DNA from: Iris pallida
Lineage: Eukaryota; Streptophyta; Magnoliopsida; Asparagales; Iridaceae
Assembly (NCBI GenBank): GCA_029216955.1
Contig: JANAVB010012195.1
Location: 3,016,957 to 3,080,956, forward strand
Length of the DNA: 64,000 nucleotides
Reading direction: 5' to 3'
The notes below the pieces were generated by a model, which was not told where the DNA came from, ran no database searches, and saw only the letters and a program-made list of their open reading frames with translations. Position 1 is the first letter of the stretch; the number at the start of each line of letters is the position of its first letter. This document shows positions 58,785-64,000 of the stretch, one piece after another. The position numbers and the translations under genes are program-made.

Positions 58785-60543
58785 CCATATATACACACTG
58801 CAATATATATATAACATATATACATACATAATGTATATGTATAATATACCTAATATATATTATATACAATATATATATAGAGAGAGGAGTAACGAGAGTG
58901 TAGAGAGAGGGAATCTTAGAGAGAGTGAGTGAGAATGAGAGAGAGACACTGAATAGAGAGAGGGACAGAGAGTTAACAGGAATGGGGGGGAAGAGGTTCC
59001 AGAAATTCTGGAACCAGAAATTGGCTCCCAACACACACACACACAGTCCACATACACACACATGTGTATACACACACAATTACACCTACACACAACCATT
59101 TTTCCCCAAAACTCACCCACACTCTCACATACATATATACTACATATACATATACTAAAATACACCTATACAATGTATAAATCATATTAAAAATCGATTT
59201 GAAAATCGATTTTACAAAACTGGAAATAAAACAGGAAATGGGATATTGGACAGTAAACCTAGATCTTAGGTTAAACCAAACACAACCTAAATCAAACTAA
59301 AATGGCCCAAGGTTGGTTGGTAACTGTAGCCCCTAGGTTAGACTAGGTCCCTAGTAGCCTGACACGGTGTCACGACACGACACGGCGTGTCCACGCGGGT
59401 TTAAAGTCGCACGGGTAAATTAGACACACACTGATACAGTGCGTATCACACACGATTTCAAATCGTTCTAGGACACGACACAAGGCGACACAGGCCTCGT
59501 GCTCGTGCCCGAAGGTGCACCTAGGGTTGGGCTTCGTGTCCATGGGCCTGATACGTGTCCATGTGTCGTGTAGAGGGGACACGACACACGTATCAGAAGT
59601 CCTAAAATACGTGTTCAGACTGCGTGTCAGTGTTTTCGCGTGTCTCGTGTTCGCGACACGGGACACGTGACACCACGTGGTTGTGCCCAATGTGTTCGCC
59701 TATGGATAGGCTTCGTGTCCATGACACTACGAAGTGTCCACGTGTCGTGTACAGTGGACACGACACGCTCAAAGTCGAGTGTCTGTGTGTGTATACTGTG
59801 TATAGAACGACCCTTCATGAGTCGATTTCGTGTCCGACACGACACGAAGTCATCCCAAACTTTGGGGATGACCTGTCAGTCAATGCCCCAAGGTGGGTGT
59901 CAAGTTTGACGTGTCCAAGTGACGTGTCCAGTGAGAACTGACACAGTGGTAGCAGGGCATTTTTACAGTGTAAATACATGTGTCCAGTGCGTGTCCGAGA
60001 GCTTTGTGTCCAGTTTTGGACACGACACAAGCTCAAAATATGCTCAGTGAGTAGGGGTTAGGGTTAGCTAGGTCTAGGCTAGAATTTGGTTCAAAAACAT
60101 TTGGAAAACAGTGTGTATTTTATACTATGACAGTGAGCAATTTACACTAAAATTCAATGATTTAACAAATAGGATACGTGTCCGATACAACACCAAACAA
60201 ACCCTAAAATTTACAAAACCTAAAAACAGGGCTAGGGTTTACCTAGATGCATGCAATTGTGAAGAAAAACACTATATTAACAAGGTTTAGGAATAATTAC
60301 CTCTTGGTGCACAAAGTCTTGAATTTCACTAAATGAGGGTGTGTATCCTCCAACCTCAACTTTTCTTTGCTTGATGAAACTTGAGTAGCACACTTCCCTA
60401 GGCTCCCTTAGATTGTAGGTGACCTAATGGAGAAAACTAGAGGTTCAAAGCTTGTGTAATGAGAAAGTTATGGTCAAAAGAGTGGAAGGTTTTCTAGGTT
60501 TTTCTTGGTTTTGATTTCATGTAAAATGATCATGAATAAATGT

Positions 60544-60573
<30 letters not shown>
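60544..60573. repeat. 30-base poly-G run inside LTR
   Basis: G homopolymer with a second 10-base G run at 60601-60610. Assembly length uncertain. Confidence 0.9.
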
Positions 60574-60578
<5 letters not shown>

Positions 60579-61174
60579 ATAGGATGGTGGGCTGCCATGG
60601 GGGGGGGGGGTAGGGTAGATATTTAGGGTCCCCTCCACCTTGCTAACTTAGCTTCTAAGTCTTGGACCAAGTAGATATTTCTAGGTTTATGAAAAATATC
60701 TATAAAGCAAATATCTAAGATATTTCAATCCTAAGATATTTACAACATAAAGTAAATACCTACACTTAGTCTTCTAGGTTAGTTGCTAACCTCTAGATTA
60801 GTGCTAAACTAGGTTAGGAACTAATCATGGCACTAATCAATAATTAAATAATAATAAAAACACATAAATCCAATTAATTCCTAATAAATCCTAGAAAATT
60901 ACCAAAATATCCTTTAGGCTAAAAAGCCCTAATTTGATGTTCTAAACCTATGGCTAGGTTCACATGATCATGGTTAGTTTCTAGATTATGAAATCTCTAG
61001 GGTTTACACTAGGGTTACACTAGTAAAATCACAAAGTCATAAGCCATGACTTAGAAAATAATTTTAAATTAACTAAAATCATCAAAAATCATATCATGAC
61101 TAAAACACCATTAATAAGTAATAAAAATAATAAATTTTTAAAAATATCCCAATTTCAGAAAACTGGGTCTTACA

Positions 61175-61193
61175 AGTCTACCCCCTTAGAGAA
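61175..61193 (-). other. Polypurine tract of the retrotransposon
   Basis: On the minus strand AATTTCTCTAAGGGGGTAGA lies directly before the TG of the 3' LTR, the place where plus-strand DNA synthesis is primed in Ty3/Gypsy elements. Confidence 0.75.
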
Positions 61194-61334
61194 ATTTCGT
61201 CCTCGAAATTAAGATAGTCGTACTCCTTCTAGGTCAAACCCCCAGTCAATCAGAGTCAAAAGATAACATGCAATCATAGTCCTACTGGTCGTGATTCTAC
61301 AGTCTCGAACAGGGTAACTACACTATCTAGCATA

Positions 61335-62678
61335 TCACAAGCATATCCTGACAGGTACTAATGGAATCATACAACAAGATGGGAAAGGAAGGACAAAAGA
61401 CAAACCTGCTAACCCGTCACCTACAGCGTTGGTCTCCTCGACCGTCATCGCAAAAGCTCCACCCCTCTGGTGCTGAGCTATAGGTGGCCTAGCCCCCATA
61501 TAAGGAGGTGCAATAGGACAATCCATCTTCTGGTGAGTATCAGACCCACAGGTATAGCAAACCTTCAGCCTCTTCCTACACTGCTCCCTGATGTGTCCCT
61601 GCTTCCTGCAGTATGAACAACTGATCGTCTTCGGGTCCTGACCCGATACTGATGCTGCCGGGGTCCCGGGGCTCTAACTGACGGGGTCGAATGATGTGGT
61701 GTGGGAGGATGATATGTCTGCTGTGTAGCGTCGGCACTTTCTGCTGGAAAGCCTGATGCTTGGAGGATTCCTCAATGTGTACAGAAGCCGGCCTCTTGCA
61801 AGATAGAAGACGCTCCTCGATACTCCGGGCTAACTCTAAGCTCTGGTAGTAGTCAGTCATACCGTTTGCCACTATAAGAATGCCAATGTCTGGAACTAGA
61901 CCACGGTAAAACCTACGCGTCATCTCCTCAGGGTCAGCAACTAGGCTAGGAGCGAAACGGCTCAGGCGACTAAACTCTGCCGCATACTCGTCAACAGAAT
62001 GGTTCTCCTGCTGGATGTTCTGGAATCGTAGCCCCATGGCTACTCTAGCAGTGGTCGAGAAGAATTTCTTCTTGAACTGGGTCTTGAACTGATCCTAAGT
62101 GGCTGTCCCTCTCGCGAATAACGGCTCATTCCGGAACCAAACTCCTGCCAAGTCTATCAGCAAAAATCCCGCTGCCTCGACCTGGAGGTCATCCGGTATC
62201 CTAACTCCAATGAGCTTCCTCTCTACCGAGTCTAACCAGTCATCTGCTACTACTATGCCCTCAGTCCCTAAGAACTCCTTGGGATTCAGACCCATGAAGT
62301 CCTTGATCGTCCCTGCTCTCTGTCGCGGCTCTACAGGTGGTGGGACCACGGTACGTCCCTCAGAATGCTCCATGCTCTGGCGGAGTAGGGTGGTCTGCTC
62401 CTGATGGTTGCTAGGAACCCCTGGATCAGAATGAGCAGTTGGTTCCCGTCGAGTGTGACGGAAGCCTGGGTAGGTATAGTGATAGGGGGTGGTGGAAGTA
62501 TTGGGTCCTGCTGGGCCTGTGATGTGGAAGGTGGTTGTGGTATCTGGGTTTGTGGATCTGTGGAGTGGAGGAATGTGGTAGGTGGAGGTGGAGGTGTATC
62601 AGTCAACTGGTCAGCTGACTGGATGGGGAGTGTGTCATTCTCAGGTGAGACATACCGGGATGAACGAGTAAGCACCAT
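61335..62678 (-). pseudogene. Broken gag (capsid and nucleocapsid) of a Ty3/Gypsy element
   Basis: Starts MVLTRSSRYVSPENDT, followed by a Pro-rich part and NQLLILIQGF. A frameshift near 62415 moves into the frame NHQEQTTLLRQSMEH with IKDFMGLNPKEFLGTEG and DDWLDSVERKLIGVRIPDD. A TAG at 62095-62097 replaces the Trp codon expected in ATWDQFK. The capsid continues with SVDEYAAEFSRLSRFAPSLV and RRFYRGLVPDIG. A second frameshift near 61640 precedes two zinc knuckles, CSYCRKQGHIREQC and CYTCGSDTHQKMDC. After AFAMTVEETNAVGDGLAG the frame ends at 61335 where protease should follow. The protein cannot be made as one chain. Confidence 0.85.
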
Positions 62679-62897
62679 CTAATTACAATAAAAAGACTTA
62701 TAAGGACTCTTAAGCAAAACAATCATAGACAAGAAAATCTAATTATAATAGCAAGCATGGGATGTATTTCCTATGTTGCAATCCTAGTATTCCTCTAGGT
62801 ATTCTAAGCGTCATTCCTAATGTTGTCTAATTACCTTAAGTTTCTAATTGCAGGCATGCTTGGTACAATAACGTAACCAAACAATTTAGTCGACAGA

Positions 62898-62915
62898 CCT
62901 GCATGGGGGCACCAC
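62898..62915 (-). other. Candidate primer binding site
   Basis: Nine bases inside the 5' LTR end, the minus strand reads TGGTGCCCCCATGCAGGT. It begins with TGG as required for pairing with a tRNA CCA end. The matching tRNA was not identified, and the usual initiator-Met site TGGTATCAGAGC is absent. Confidence 0.35.
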
Positions 62916-62923
62916 TAAAAACG

Positions 62924-64000
62924 TGTCACGACCCGCACCCTGTATAGGGGCACGAGAAGTGGTTACGTCCAGCCTACGCCGCAGTGTCGGCGGTAGTAAG
63001 CTGTTCTAGGTTGCTAACTAATCTCATGCAGTGAATATAAAAAGTACTTGTCCAGATATCAGCTCCGAATGGAGGGCAAGTAAAGGGTATGATCTACTCA
63101 AACACAGTCTAAGCACGAAAAGATAACACAGAAGTTATACCTAAGGAATTAAAGACAACAACAACTAACTGCTAAAATAATACTCCAATATCTCAAACCA
63201 ACTTAATACAGACTCAATATCTTAACTTTAATACATCAAGCCAAAACATGAAAGCTAAAGTGGTCTACTAGCTAATCTCCTGAATCACTCCTGAGAGTCG
63301 GAACCAAAGGTAGCTAATCCCTCGCCAGGTCCATGGTAAGCAGGGCATGTGTCCTCAGGATTATCATCTGTAATATTTTCAACAGGTCTAATCAGGACGG
63401 GAACGAGTACAACTCATCTAGAAAAACCCAAGTAAATGACAAAGAATTATAAAGCAGTTATAGACAGTTTTATTGATGAGCATGGCAGTTTTATATAGGT
63501 AATGATGGCATAGAGAGGCAGTAAGATACAAGAAAAGAAAGGTAACTAAAACAAGAGAAGAATCATGGCAATGAAGACTGTAATAAAAGCTAACTGAACT
63601 AGAATATCATGTGTGAGTCCAGACAGTACGATATAAGTCTAATATAATCCCAGTGTGAGTCCAGTCCATATAATCTGATACCAGATAATTTCCAGTACAA
63701 GATGAGTCCAACAGTGATCAATGAAACCAGGGTGAGTCCAACTATGATCTAACAGTGTGTTTTAAAATACCGAGGTCGACATGCAAACGGCTGTAGTATC
63801 AGGCACATCTCTTACGGATCAGGCAAGAGATGGCTATGCTTCCAGTAGATTCCAGTTGGAGATTCCAGATTTGGGGTATATCTACATGTCTTACTCAATA
63901 TTTCCCCGCCCAGCAAGTGAATCCAAAATCGACAAAAAGAATCGAGATGAGTCTGGCCAATACGTGATGATTCCAGAAATGATTCCAGAATGATACTAAT
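62924..64000 (-). repeat. 5' LTR (partial, cut by window edge)
   Basis: Direct repeat of 56490-57567, beginning TGTCACGACCCGCACCC on the plus strand. Only the first 1077 of an expected ~4.7 kb are in the window. Two related open frames in the copies around 57379-57630 and 63781-63993 are not conserved proteins. Confidence 0.93.

Larger units (their letters stand above)
56490..61174 (-). repeat. 3' LTR (complete, 4685 bp)
   Basis: Its first 1078 bases on the plus strand repeat at 62924-64000 with about nine transitions and a 1-base indel (by eye). The inner boundary is set by the polypurine tract and the TG...CA rule. The LTR contains many GTCAAACTAGGTCAA-like words (57860-58640), a (TA)n tract, CA- and TA-rich stretches, a region full of CACGTGTC/GACACG words (59360-60060) and a G30 run. 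No ORF of note. Confidence 0.85.
56490..64000 (-). mobile_element. Ty3/Gypsy-type gag-only retrotransposon with 4.7 kb LTRs, right-truncated by window
   Basis: Read on the minus strand: 5' LTR from beyond the window to 62924, internal region 62923-61175, 3' LTR 61174-56490. The LTR starts TGTAAGACCC and ends GGGTCGTGACA, obeying TG...CA. A polypurine tract CTAAGGGGGTAGAC precedes the 3' LTR, after a TTTCGAGGACGAAATTTC motif familiar from the end of Ty3/Gypsy chromovirus elements. The 1.75 kb internal region holds only a broken gag with zinc knuckles; protease, RT, RNase H and integrase are missing. It therefore fits the TR-GAG class of non-autonomous elements. The candidate TSD on the left is CTTTG (56485-56489); the other copy would lie outside the window. 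Confidence 0.85.

Noticed and set aside
62099..62682. Plus-strand open frames across the gag region
   Set aside because: Antisense shadows; gag motifs (capsid, two zinc knuckles) are on the minus strand.

Overview
This is a nuclear genome window from a flowering plant. The evidence is four multi-exon, spliced plant genes with canonical GT/AG introns (several 4-9 kb long), dense class II elements and MITEs, and an LTR retrotransposon with very long LTRs. The strongly GC-rich first exon of the MAEA gene and the GC-rich captured gene fragments fit a monocot, perhaps not a grass; that is an inference from composition only.

Layout. 1-2209 (+): the 3' two thirds of a serine carboxypeptidase-like gene (SCPL31-type), cut by the left window edge. 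3452-10239: a foldback structure with two ~2 kb inverted arms, each carrying ~1 kb of palindromic minisatellite and one outward-reading small ORF; its loop holds two back-to-back TIR elements. 10366-27075 (+): a complete seven-exon gene for the plant MAEA/GID9 homologue (LisH-CTLH-CRA-degenerate RING, GID/CTLH E3 ligase), whose introns hold a hAT element with a perfect 8-bp TSD, a 3.1 kb gene-capturing element, a 290-bp tandem duplication and a MITE. 28569-35365 (+): a gene for a proline-rich, coiled-coil protein of the At4g04980 type (distantly CHUP1-like C-terminus), with foldback MITEs in its introns. 36379-37472: another gene-capturing element. 38705-52172 (-): a complete seven-exon SEN1/UPF1-type superfamily 1 RNA/DNA helicase gene with a leader intron. 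53.4-56.5 kb: repeat-derived intergenic DNA. 56490-64000+: a Ty3/Gypsy-type retrotransposon in minus orientation with 4.7 kb LTRs and only a broken gag, running off the right edge.

The most distinctive signal is a family of four TIR elements (5418-6764, 6764-7720, 18963-22056, 36379-37472). They share a terminus like GGTTATTTCTAAGGGCAC, a subterminal GGGGCTAGCCC-type motif and internal palindromic repeats built on AGGACTGCCA/TGGCAGTCCT. Two of them have 8-bp TSDs. Three carry fragments of different host genes: an ARF-GEF of the BIG family, a group I bZIP factor and a SCARECROW-LIKE 3 type GRAS factor. This looks like a Pack-type (gene-capturing) transposon family. I see no transposase, so mobilisation in trans is assumed.

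The four host genes are unrelated in function (secretory hydrolase, ubiquitin ligase subunit, structural/actin-linked candidate, nucleic-acid helicase). There is no sign that they work as a cluster. All homology statements rest on recognition by eye; no database search was run.
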